This document shows, in pieces, positions 37,685-45,530 of a stretch of DNA of 57,145 nucleotides. Source of the stretch: a virus; IMG/VR virus record IMGVR_UViG_3300023110_001858, positions 1 through 57,145 of that record; one strand, written 5' to 3'. The notes under the pieces are model-generated. The model did not search any database. It had not been told where the DNA came from and saw only the letters and a program-made list of their open reading frames with translations. Within the stretch, counting starts at the first letter, position 1. Each line of letters opens with the position of its first letter. The position numbers were made by a program, and so were the translations under genes.

Positions 37685-39008
37685 AAAAACAAAAAAAGCA
37701 ATGCATAAAGCCAACGAGGAATATGCAAAAGCTGACCTATTTCACTTTAATGAAAGAGTAAAAACATACATTGATACAAATGTTGACAGGGTATGTATTA
37801 TTTTTTATGGACAGCCCAGGTATCTTGGCACTGAACTCTGGGAAAAAGAAAGTCTTTCGATTTATTTGGAAGCAAAAAAATTACACCCTAAAAAACCAAT
37901 TGATTGCTTTTTTGTCATATGGACACATGATACCATAGATAGACATTTGTTAGCAACTGACAGATTTGATCCTTTAAGAATTGGCTTACCAGTAAGTGAT
38001 ACAAAATTACGTAACATGGATCTTTTAGATGCTTATCATCTTGCTGAAAAAACATTTTTTGATGATTGCTCTGGAGATGATAGAATTTATGGTAAAATAC
38101 CAGTTAAAAAAGATTTAGTTGAAAGGTATATCTATGACAAATTTATTTTTGCTAACAATATAACAATTTGTTGGTATGACCCATATGAACTAAGTCATCT
38201 CTATACCACTGATCTTAAAGCATGGATGCGCAATCGTCCAGAATTTGAAAACTATGATATACAGTATATTAAAGAAAATAGCTTACTTTGGTTAAGTCAA
38301 CATGCGGTTATGGAATGGGTTTTCTATGATAATAGAGAATATTTTGATAGTTTAAGTAGGAATAGTTTAATTTTTAAAACACGTTACGATATACAAAAAA
38401 TGCATAGAGAAAACATTGAATCTCGTTTTAATTTATGGAGTGCATTGGGCTGCTTTATGCTTGGAACAACCGGACAAATTTCAGATGTACATAGATATGA
38501 AGATCCACTTAAAGACAGTTTACATAATTTTGTTGAGCACGAAGGAAACTTAATAGATTTATATCCAGCAGTTGGGTATAGTACTACAACACACGGCGGC
38601 ACTGAAGTATTAAAAGGTTTGGTTGACAGTGTTGATTACTGGTTTGTTTTTGATCCTACTGGATTTTCTCATTATGCTAGAAATTTTAGAAAATGGGTAT
38701 TTGATGATCCTGTGGAAAAATATCCAAAAATACCAAACCCTGTTGCAAAAGTTGCAGGAAGAATAGATGATGGATATGGTATATGGAAACGTACTCCAGA
38801 AAGGTTAATACATAAATTTTTTATTGAAGAGCAATTTACATTAATTCCAATAGCCAATCATTGGAGATGGCAATATCCTGCATTTTGTATGTTTCGACGT
38901 GGCACAGAAACAACAAGAGATTTACATCGTTGGCATTTTTATGATTGGGATGAAGCTCGTGTTAATGAACTCTTTATTTTTGATCCAGAGGTAGTTGATG
39001 ATCTTTAA
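37674..39008 (+). CDS. Unknown protein, paralogue of the gene at 39836
   Basis: The 444-residue protein is of a family I cannot name. Features shared with the gene at 39836 are an early strand (VCIIFYGQPRYL here), a GKIP(V/I)KKD segment, NS(L/V)....R(Y/W)DI, and DYW..FD.TG....Y...F..W..DDP. They appear in the same order, so the two are paralogues. The strand followed by a Gly-x-Pro-Arg turn is also seen in some capsule glycosyltransferase-like proteins. The neighbours, an SGNH hydrolase and sugar-phosphate genes, fit glycan work. No metal or nucleotide site can be pinned down. Confidence 0.55.
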   Translation: MMDEKTKKAMHKANEEYAKADLFHFNERVKTYIDTNVDRVCIIFYGQPRYLGTELWEKESLSIYLEAKKLHPKKPIDCFFVIWTHDTIDRHLLATDRFDPLRIGLPVSDTKLRNMDLLDAYHLAEKTFFDDCSGDDRIYGKIPVKKDLVERYIYDKFIFANNITICWYDPYELSHLYTTDLKAWMRNRPEFENYDIQYIKENSLLWLSQHAVMEWVFYDNREYFDSLSRNSLIFKTRYDIQKMHRENIESRFNLWSALGCFMLGTTGQISDVHRYEDPLKDSLHNFVEHEGNLIDLYPAVGYSTTTHGGTEVLKGLVDSVDYWFVFDPTGFSHYARNFRKWVFDDPVEKYPKIPNPVAKVAGRIDDGYGIWKRTPERLIHKFFIEEQFTLIPIANHWRWQYPAFCMFRRGTETTRDLHRWHFYDWDEARVNELFIFDPEVVDDL

Positions 39009-39852
39009 TTCATTACCATCGTTTTTAAACAAATGCCGTGAATTAGAACCACGTATGCATGACTGTTCAGCTGATTTTGAGAATGATATTAATATTAGAA
39101 CATATGCTAATTTGTATTATGATGATCGAAAACTGTGGCAAGAGCTGCACAACTATCCATTATATGTGCTTAATAAAACTACAAACATTGCATACTTAAT
39201 ATTATGTAGTAGTAGCGAACATGAATTTTTAAGACGTCATTTGGATGATGACGACTACGTTGTAACTCCACAGGTACTTGACGATACAATTGTTTGGACT
39301 TTATTAACACACCCACTTGTTAGATTTTGCAAAGTTTACAAATTTAATTCACACTGGTTAGGAACTCGTATATCTGGACATCCTAGTGGATACTTCCAAT
39401 TGGGAACATCTATTGTTGATCAAGTACTTGATTTTAACACGTGGCCATGGGTAAATCAAGCTGATATTATCGGCCAATCTCGTGTTGATTGTATTATATA
39501 TTCAGATCTTTTAACTTGTCGATTCCCTACACATCCAATTGAAAATAAATTGTTAAATGAAGTAAATTTACTTGCAGAAGCTAGTAATAAATGGAATGAC
39601 GTTTATGATAAAATTGACGTTTGGCCTCCAGGCGATCCATTTCATTGTGTATTAAAAAATCATCCTTACTTGGAAGAAAGTGTTCATGAAATTATTATTC
39701 AAAACCCAGCAATGCTAGATAAATTTCAAAAAAATTATCAAAAAGATTATACATTAATTAACGATCATAATGAAAATCTTATACATAAAACATCATATGA
39801 TCAATATTGGGCATGGTTAGAACACGGGGAAAATTATGACTTATACAACTAA
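38998..39852 (+). CDS. Phage protein of unknown function
   Basis: I do not recognise this 284-residue protein. ATG 38998 is six bases after GAGG and is preferred to TTG 38995. The sequence is acidic, rich in Leu, Asp and His, and contains DYVVTPQVLDDTIVWTLLTHP and RISGHPSGYFQLGTSIVD. It lies between the two paralogues at 37674 and 39836 and overlaps both by 11 and 17 bases. This suggests it works with them. No signal peptide or membrane segment is visible. Confidence 0.55.
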   Translation: MIFNSLPSFLNKCRELEPRMHDCSADFENDINIRTYANLYYDDRKLWQELHNYPLYVLNKTTNIAYLILCSSSEHEFLRRHLDDDDYVVTPQVLDDTIVWTLLTHPLVRFCKVYKFNSHWLGTRISGHPSGYFQLGTSIVDQVLDFNTWPWVNQADIIGQSRVDCIIYSDLLTCRFPTHPIENKLLNEVNLLAEASNKWNDVYDKIDVWPPGDPFHCVLKNHPYLEESVHEIIIQNPAMLDKFQKNYQKDYTLINDHNENLIHKTSYDQYWAWLEHGENYDLYN

Positions 39853-41053
39853 TGAATTAAAACTTAAAGTTGACAAGTTTGTAATTGTGCTTGTAGGATC
39901 ACCACGTGGTGTTTCTACACGAACCTGGGTTAGAAATGTGCCAGATCAGATACGTTATACATTGGATAATCGTAGTACTGTTACAAATAAAAACCGTTAT
40001 AACCTTGAACGTTTAGGACATCATCCAGATAATCGTCCTGAATTACACATATGTTGTGTAACAGGTGAATACGATTCCAGCGATAGGTATTTTGAAGGAG
40101 AAGATCATACTATTGCTGGTTTGGATCCTGATCCGTTTTTTCCAAAAATACATGGAGTTGATCATGTAAGTGATGAGTTATACAGCCGCTGGCAAAAAGC
40201 TAGAGAAGTCAGTGACGAAATGTTTAGAGATATTTCATTTGGCAATGATAAACATAAACTTCCAACAATGCGTGGTAAAATTCCCATTAAAAAAGATAAA
40301 TGGGAAGCCTATCAACGGCGTGTTTGGAACTTTGCTGATAGTGTAAACTTTAGTTATCCTGATCCATATGATGAAGCCAACAGTTGGCAAGAACACTTTA
40401 AATTTAAAAGTCATGTATTACCACAAGGATTAGGAAAAACACCACAAGCAATGAACCAGTTTCTTCATTTTTGTAATGCTTACAGTGACAATTTAGAGCT
40501 TTTTAATAGTTTAACAGAAAACAGTGTTGTATTGAGAATTCGCTGGGATATACATTTAGGTGCCACAATGTGGGAACTTGCACATGGACTATTAAGAGCA
40601 GCGTTCTATAATCAACTAAACGGTGAGAAAAGTCATGTACAACATTTTGAAGGATTTGACGTGACTCCACTTGCACTTTGTCAAGGCTTGACATTTATTA
40701 GAGGATTCTTAACTGCAACTGACTACTGGCATGCTTTTGATGGAACAGGCGCACAGAAATTTGGAAAATATTTTAAACAATGGATGCTTGATGATCCTGA
40801 CAGACGTGCACTACATGCTAACATAACAGACTGGCAAAAACCAATTACAAAACACAATCCGTTTAAAATACCGGAATCAACTGTCATGATGTTTTTGCAA
40901 GATCAAAATTATACTATATATGATTTTAAAGGAAAAACATCTGAGGAAAACTTATTACAAAGTTTTAAAACACTGTTGACTGATCAATGGAGATATGAAT
41001 GGTATGAATGGACACCGGAAATGGTAGAAAGGTTAAGAAAATATGCAACTTAG
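39836..41053 (+). CDS. Unknown protein, paralogue of the gene at 37674
   Basis: This is a 405-residue protein. It starts with a strand and a Gly-x-Pro-Arg turn (VIVLVGSPRGVS), then has GKIPIKKDKWEAYQ, NSVVLRIRWDI and DYWHAFDGTGAQKF...QWMLDDP. Each segment has a counterpart in order at 37674. The C-terminal part is rich in aromatic residues and ends just before the RPE-type epimerase, with which it overlaps by 11 bases. Function is unknown; a role in glycan assembly is suggested by the flanking genes only. Confidence 0.55.
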   Translation: MTYTTNELKLKVDKFVIVLVGSPRGVSTRTWVRNVPDQIRYTLDNRSTVTNKNRYNLERLGHHPDNRPELHICCVTGEYDSSDRYFEGEDHTIAGLDPDPFFPKIHGVDHVSDELYSRWQKAREVSDEMFRDISFGNDKHKLPTMRGKIPIKKDKWEAYQRRVWNFADSVNFSYPDPYDEANSWQEHFKFKSHVLPQGLGKTPQAMNQFLHFCNAYSDNLELFNSLTENSVVLRIRWDIHLGATMWELAHGLLRAAFYNQLNGEKSHVQHFEGFDVTPLALCQGLTFIRGFLTATDYWHAFDGTGAQKFGKYFKQWMLDDPDRRALHANITDWQKPITKHNPFKIPESTVMMFLQDQNYTIYDFKGKTSEENLLQSFKTLLTDQWRYEWYEWTPEMVERLRKYAT

Positions 41054-41669
41054 TCTTAGTTATATTTGCGACAGTTGGCCACGTATACGTGACACATATG
41101 TAGCATTAGATTGTAATACAAAATACGATATGAGCTTACACATGGACTTCATGGATGGCCAGTTTGTACCACGTTTGGGTACACATCCAGAAACTATTGA
41201 CGAAGCTCGTAAGCATTTTGCAGGACACATTGATGTACATGCAATGATACAGAGTAACAGCAATGCTTGGAATGACATATTAGCTAGTAGTGCAGATGTA
41301 ATTTACGCACACTACGAAAGTTTTCATAGTGAGCAACAATGTGTAGATTTTTTAAGTAGAGACACCAGATTAAAACTTGCATTTAAACCTTTCCATACTA
41401 TTGCACAAATAGACAGTATATGCGAACGACTAGATGTAGACGACTTCCTGTTAATGGCATACAACCCTGGCATTAAAGTACAAACAGCGTTTTACAATTT
41501 AGAAACATTGACAGACACTGAACGTTATGTTACAGTAGATGGTGGTGTAACTTATGAGACACTCAAACGCTGGGAAAATGCTCCTAACATACGGTTAGTA
41601 GCAGGTAGCAAAATTATATTCAATGATGACTATGAAGAGAATATGCAAAGGTTAATAGATGGCGTATAA
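41043..41669 (+). CDS. Ribulose-phosphate 3-epimerase family protein
   Basis: The 208-residue TIM-barrel-type enzyme keeps the RPE metal site: HMDFMDGQFVP (H33, D35), HIDVHAMI (H66) and TVDGGV late in the protein (second Asp). LLMAYNPGIKVQ fits the phosphate-binding region. Standard RPE interconverts ribulose-5-phosphate and xylulose-5-phosphate; relatives epimerise hexulose phosphates. It overlaps the nucleotidyltransferase-kinase gene by 11 bases, and an SIS isomerase lies just downstream. It may therefore prepare a ketose phosphate for activation rather than serve the pentose phosphate pathway. Confidence 0.8.
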   Translation: MQLSLSYICDSWPRIRDTYVALDCNTKYDMSLHMDFMDGQFVPRLGTHPETIDEARKHFAGHIDVHAMIQSNSNAWNDILASSADVIYAHYESFHSEQQCVDFLSRDTRLKLAFKPFHTIAQIDSICERLDVDDFLLMAYNPGIKVQTAFYNLETLTDTERYVTVDGGVTYETLKRWENAPNIRLVAGSKIIFNDDYEENMQRLIDGV

Positions 41670-43080
41670 CGTTATTATTCCATGCAGTGGTCCTGGATCA
41701 CGTAGTAGCAGTTATAGTAAGTTTCATAAAGCACTTGTTCGTGTTGGCAAAAAGGCTGTGCTTAGTCATATTATTGATAGTTATCCCGATGCTGAAACAA
41801 TTTATATAATGCTTGGTCACAATGGGGGTTATATTAAACAGTATATAGAGCATTGTCAATATGAAAATATAAAATTTATTAATATTGTTGACTGGGAAGA
41901 AAGCCAGTTTGCAAGTTTAAGACAAATACCCAAGCGTGTGTTTGATAGTAATATTCCGTTTTATCTAAACAGTTGTGATAATTGGACTACACAAATACCC
42001 GTTGTTACTGAAAACACAGCATTCTTTAGTCAACCAAAAAACATGGAATACTATGATACTGTTAATAACAAAGCGTTTGCTGGAATTGGATACGTTAAAG
42101 ATTCTCAAATGTGGTATGATGCATTGCATAATATAGATGCTACACGTAATGATTATTTAATATATAAAAAACTTGACAGCCTGGTTCATCAAGACTTGGA
42201 AGATTGGTATGATGTTGGAAACACAGAAAGTTTAAATGTAACACAGAACCAATTTGTAGATGATTTTGATTTATTAGACAAAACGCATCAGGAAATTTAC
42301 TATGTCAATGATCGTGTCATTAAATTGTTTAAGTCTGAAACTGATTCATTAGTTGATAGTTTAACAAAAAATCAAACGTTCCCACATCCACACCCAGTGT
42401 TGTTTACTGACAATGGATTAAGCTATAAATTTATCAAAGGAAAAACAAACGTTAGTGGTCAAGATTTTGTTGATTTATTTGATAATTTAAACAGTTTGTG
42501 GTCTTATTGTATTAAAAATCACGGACCAGTGTCTGCGAAAAATATGTGGCAGACTAAAACATACGAGCGTTTTGATAAAATGATTAAGAATTATCCTGAG
42601 TTTAGTCGTCCAATAAAAATTAACGGCGTTTTAGTAGACCCTATTCGTGTATTAGAAAGTATTGATTGGAATCTACTTAATAATGGAGTGTCTGGTCAGT
42701 GCCACGGTGATTTAAACTTGGATAACATTATTGTGTACGATAGTGGAATATATTACATTGATCATCGTGCAGGAGAAGTTACTGATGTTTTTTATGACAT
42801 ATGCAAATTTTATCACAGCCTACATTTAAACAACAGTGTTGTAAAAGACTTTAAAATTTTGTCAAATGACAATGAGTACACTATTAATGTTAATTTAGAC
42901 GATCCTTTTAGAAGAGATATCTTTTGTGATAGCAACACATATAAAAACAATAAAAAGAAAATTGAACTGGGCGTAGGCTGTATTTGGTTGAGCATGGCAC
43001 CGCTTAATGTTAGTGACGATTTAAATAAGTTTTTATTCTTGTACAGTATACAGCATTTATACGAGGCTATCAATGAGTAA
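41659..43080 (+). CDS. Nucleotidyltransferase fused to an aminoglycoside-phosphotransferase-type kinase
   Basis: The protein has 473 residues. The first 110 or so (NVIIPCSGPGSRSSSYSKFHKALVRVG) look like a sugar-phosphate or LicC-type nucleotidyltransferase: a Gly-Ser-Arg loop, then a Lys. The C-terminal half has CHGDLNLDNIIV (H349, D351, N356) and YYIDHRAG (D368), the catalytic and metal-binding residues of APH/choline-kinase-fold enzymes. One polypeptide could thus phosphorylate a sugar or choline-like substrate and then attach a nucleotide. The nucleotidyltransferase part is short, so its activity is less certain. It sits between RPE-type and SIS-type enzymes. Confidence 0.72.
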   Translation: MAYNVIIPCSGPGSRSSSYSKFHKALVRVGKKAVLSHIIDSYPDAETIYIMLGHNGGYIKQYIEHCQYENIKFINIVDWEESQFASLRQIPKRVFDSNIPFYLNSCDNWTTQIPVVTENTAFFSQPKNMEYYDTVNNKAFAGIGYVKDSQMWYDALHNIDATRNDYLIYKKLDSLVHQDLEDWYDVGNTESLNVTQNQFVDDFDLLDKTHQEIYYVNDRVIKLFKSETDSLVDSLTKNQTFPHPHPVLFTDNGLSYKFIKGKTNVSGQDFVDLFDNLNSLWSYCIKNHGPVSAKNMWQTKTYERFDKMIKNYPEFSRPIKINGVLVDPIRVLESIDWNLLNNGVSGQCHGDLNLDNIIVYDSGIYYIDHRAGEVTDVFYDICKFYHSLHLNNSVVKDFKILSNDNEYTINVNLDDPFRRDIFCDSNTYKNNKKKIELGVGCIWLSMAPLNVSDDLNKFLFLYSIQHLYEAINE

Positions 43081-43561
43081 CTTTGACACAGTATGGGCAG
43101 ACTATGTTAATCTATATGATCCAGCCAAGCAGCAAGCTATTTTAAATCAAATTAAAATGGCACGTAAAATTGTATTTGTTGCTAAAGGGCGTGTTGGACT
43201 AGCATGTAAAATGTTTATGCAGCGTCTTGTACAAAGCGGACACGAAGCATATCACAGCGAGGACTTGCAAGTACCACGTGTTGACGAGCGTGATCTAATT
43301 ATCTTTGTAACAGCCAGTGGTAACACAGCTAGTAGTTATGCGTATATTGATATAGCCAATCGAACTGGTGCACGTACAATGTGCATTACATTTAATCCAG
43401 ATGGTCGTATTAGTCAAAGTGTTGACTTGATGATAGCGTACAAGGAAAGTGAACTACCACTGTTAATGAAAAGTTATCATGAACTGGGATTTATATATAT
43501 TTTTGAAAGATTGATTAGCGAGTTTCCGGCTGAGGAATTTGTTCATACAAATTTTGAGTAA
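43073..43561 (+). CDS. SIS-domain phosphosugar isomerase
   Basis: The small enzyme, 162 residues, has a single SIS fold. Its pattern VFVAKGRVGLACKMFMQRL, then DLIIFVTASGNTASSY, then GARTMCITFNPDGRISQSVD resembles 6-phospho-3-hexuloisomerase (HxlB/PHI) more than GmhA, but both are possible. Such proteins isomerise a ketose and an aldose phosphate in the cytoplasm. It overlaps the upstream kinase gene by eight bases. Its 3' end overlaps the convergent phosphatase gene by 47 bases. It closes the first + strand run. Confidence 0.78.
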   Translation: MSNFDTVWADYVNLYDPAKQQAILNQIKMARKIVFVAKGRVGLACKMFMQRLVQSGHEAYHSEDLQVPRVDERDLIIFVTASGNTASSYAYIDIANRTGARTMCITFNPDGRISQSVDLMIAYKESELPLLMKSYHELGFIYIFERLISEFPAEEFVHTNFE

Positions 43562-43868
43562 ACCAGTGTTCACTGTTAAAACTTTTATCACAAATGTACA
43601 TGTCAAAATGCGGCTTATTGCCTACATGTAAATGGTGATATTTACAACCCCAATCCGCTAGTTGGCGTTCAGTTAGTTCACGCCAGTCTACTTTACTAGT
43701 AGCACCACGTGCAGTCCAGTAATGTATTTCATGTCCAGCATCATATAGTGAGTTTATTTTTTCAATTCTGTCGTGGAAAGGTTGTGCAGCTTCATAATGT
43801 TTTTGTTTTTTAGGCCTAATAAACAACTCACTACAGATTGTTCCATCGATGTCAACATATATAATCAA
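43515..43868 (-). CDS. HAD-type phosphatase, only minus-strand gene
   Basis: The 117-residue protein starts at TTG (complement of 43866-43868), with AAAGGG nine bases upstream on its strand. VDIDGTIC holds D6 and D8, the nucleophile and acid/base of HAD phosphatases. HYWTARG is the second motif, and YICDKSF near the C-terminus gives the metal-binding Asp. It is a minimal, capless HAD of the kind found in capsule clusters and phages. Removal of phosphate from a sugar bisphosphate would fit the kinase, epimerase and isomerase genes beside it. It is transcribed toward the SIS gene and away from the carbamoyltransferase. Confidence 0.77.
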   Translation of the reverse strand: MIIYVDIDGTICSELFIRPKKQKHYEAAQPFHDRIEKINSLYDAGHEIHYWTARGATSKVDWRELTERQLADWGCKYHHLHVGNKPHFDMYICDKSFNSEHWFTQNLYEQIPQPETR

Positions 43869-43879
43869 TTCTTTTTCCC

Positions 43880-43930
43880 TTTACATTTATAAATATTTAT
43901 GCTATTATAGTAGTACTTAATTAGGAGAAA
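43880..43930 (+). promoter_or_regulatory. Promoter region and strong ribosome binding site for the carbamoyltransferase run
   Basis: The exact late octamer TATAAATA is at 43888-43895. A sigma70-like pair also fits: TTTACA (43880-43885), a 17-base spacer and TATTAT (43903-43908). TATAGTAGTA follows at 43906-43915, and AGGAGAAA at 43923-43930 precedes ATG 43933. The late element is almost palindromic, so it reads as TATAAATG on the minus strand and may also serve the divergent HAD gene. TATAGTAGTA and AGGAGAAA recur with nearly the same spacing before the gene at 13580. Confidence 0.55.
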
Positions 43931-43932
43931 AT

Positions 43933-45444
43933 ATGATTACTTGGGGTTGGACTGGCATGAGTCATGATGCTAGTCTTGCAGTTTTTAACGACAATGGATT
44001 AGAGTTTGCAGCACACAGTGAACGCTATAGCCGCATAAAGAATGACAAAAATTTACACAAAGATTTAATAAAAGAAGCATTGGAATACGGGCACCCTGAT
44101 AAAATTTATTTTTATGAAAATACATTCTTAAAAAAGACACGGCAACTTTATGCAGGACAGTACTCACTACTACGCAAACAATCACCTACTACATATATGC
44201 GCAAATACTTGCCTAAGGCACCTAAAAGCACTAGTACTAGTCATCATTTAGCACACGCAGCCGCAGGTTATTATACACATCCTTTTAAAACTAGTGACGC
44301 TGCAGTACTTGTACTAGACAGCATTGGCGAATGGAATACTATCAGTATTTGGGAAGGCACGAAAAAAGGTAAACTAAAAAAGCGTTGGAGTCAAAATTAT
44401 CCGCACAGTGTAGGTATTTGGTACAGTGCTATGACACAACGTATTGGATTAAAGCCACAGGAACACGAATACATCCTCATGGGCATGGCTGCAATAGGCG
44501 ATCCAGACCGGTATTATGAACTTATAAAGGCTGACTTTATTGATAAGTTACCAAGTTTACAAAATCCATGTATAGTATTCAAACGTAACTGTCATAGAGG
44601 ATGTATGGATTGGCGTCCTGACTTGAACAGTGTACAAGACTATGCTGACATCGCTGCAGCCACCCAACGTATATACGAAGAAATATTTGATCGATACTGT
44701 ATGATTACAGCAGATAAAACTGATAGTCGTAATTTAGTACTAATGGGAGGTTGTGTACTCAATTGTGTAGCAAATCCTATAGCAACTAAATATTTTGATA
44801 ATGTATGGATTATGCCCAATCCTGGCGATGCTGGTAGCGCAATTGGTTGCGTACTAGCACACAAACGAGAATTTATGGAGATGCCACATGCCTTCACAGG
44901 AACAAACATCCAAGGAGAGTACCCACTTGAAGACATTATCACAAACCTCAAAAGAGAAAAAATCACAGCCGTCGCTGCCGGTAGGGCAGAGTTCGGTCCA
45001 AGGGCTCTCGGACACAGAAGCATTCTTGCTGATCCTAGGGGACTAGATGTAAAGGACCGTGTTAATCAAATTAAACATCGAGAAGCATTTAGACCATTTG
45101 CACCAATGATTCTTGAAGAACATGCTGAAGAATATTTTGAGATGCCAGCCGGAATTAAAAGTTCTCCATTTATGCAATTTGTTGTTAAGTGTAAACAGCC
45201 AGACGAGTTTCCTGCTATTATACACTATGATGGAACAAGTCGTATACAAACCGTTGGAATAGAAAATGGAAACGTAAGAATGTTATTAGAAAAATGGTAT
45301 CGTGACACAGGATGCCCAATGTTGTTAAACACAAGCCTTAATATCAAAGGCGAGCCATTAGTTAACACAAGAGAGGACGCCGAGCGTTGGACAGAAAAAT
45401 ATGGAGTGCAAGTATGTTTACCAGAGTTTGGAGATGGATTATAA
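43933..45444 (+). CDS. Carbamoyltransferase (NodU/CmcH/TobZ family)
   Basis: The 503-residue enzyme has both halves of the family. The N-terminal Kae1-like part has SHDASLAVF and HHLAHAA (residues 104-110), which bind metal and the carbamoyl-adenylate. The C-terminal YrdC-like signature is GRAEFGPRALGHRSI (from residue 350). These enzymes carbamoylate a hydroxyl of a sugar or antibiotic using carbamoyl phosphate and ATP. The length is slightly below the common 540-600. Codons 317-372 or so (44881-45047) prefer C-ending codons and AGG, unlike the rest of the gene. It heads a new transcription unit, and its last 31 bases overlap a small reading frame. Confidence 0.87.
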   Translation: MITWGWTGMSHDASLAVFNDNGLEFAAHSERYSRIKNDKNLHKDLIKEALEYGHPDKIYFYENTFLKKTRQLYAGQYSLLRKQSPTTYMRKYLPKAPKSTSTSHHLAHAAAGYYTHPFKTSDAAVLVLDSIGEWNTISIWEGTKKGKLKKRWSQNYPHSVGIWYSAMTQRIGLKPQEHEYILMGMAAIGDPDRYYELIKADFIDKLPSLQNPCIVFKRNCHRGCMDWRPDLNSVQDYADIAAATQRIYEEIFDRYCMITADKTDSRNLVLMGGCVLNCVANPIATKYFDNVWIMPNPGDAGSAIGCVLAHKREFMEMPHAFTGTNIQGEYPLEDIITNLKREKITAVAAGRAEFGPRALGHRSILADPRGLDVKDRVNQIKHREAFRPFAPMILEEHAEEYFEMPAGIKSSPFMQFVVKCKQPDEFPAIIHYDGTSRIQTVGIENGNVRMLLEKWYRDTGCPMLLNTSLNIKGEPLVNTREDAERWTEKYGVQVCLPEFGDGL

Positions 45445-45530
45445 GTCCATATACAAAATATAAGAAGCGTAAAGCAGTTAAAAAGCGTATAGAAGAATTA
45501 AAAAAACAAGACCCGTTTATATATGAATGA
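45414..45530 (+). CDS. Small basic protein between carbamoyltransferase and TctA
   Basis: This 38-residue frame starts at ATG 45414 inside the carbamoyltransferase and ends at TGA 45528-45530, eight bases into the TctA gene. It fills the only gap between the two (45445-45522). The product has an amphipathic or short hydrophobic start (VWRWIISPY), then a Lys/Arg/Glu helix (KAVKKRIEELKK) and ends DPFIYE. The charge pattern and the two short overlaps, the normal style in this genome, support a real gene. It is too short to be TctB, which has four membrane segments. Function is unknown. Confidence 0.55.
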   Translation: MFTRVWRWIISPYTKYKKRKAVKKRIEELKKQDPFIYE

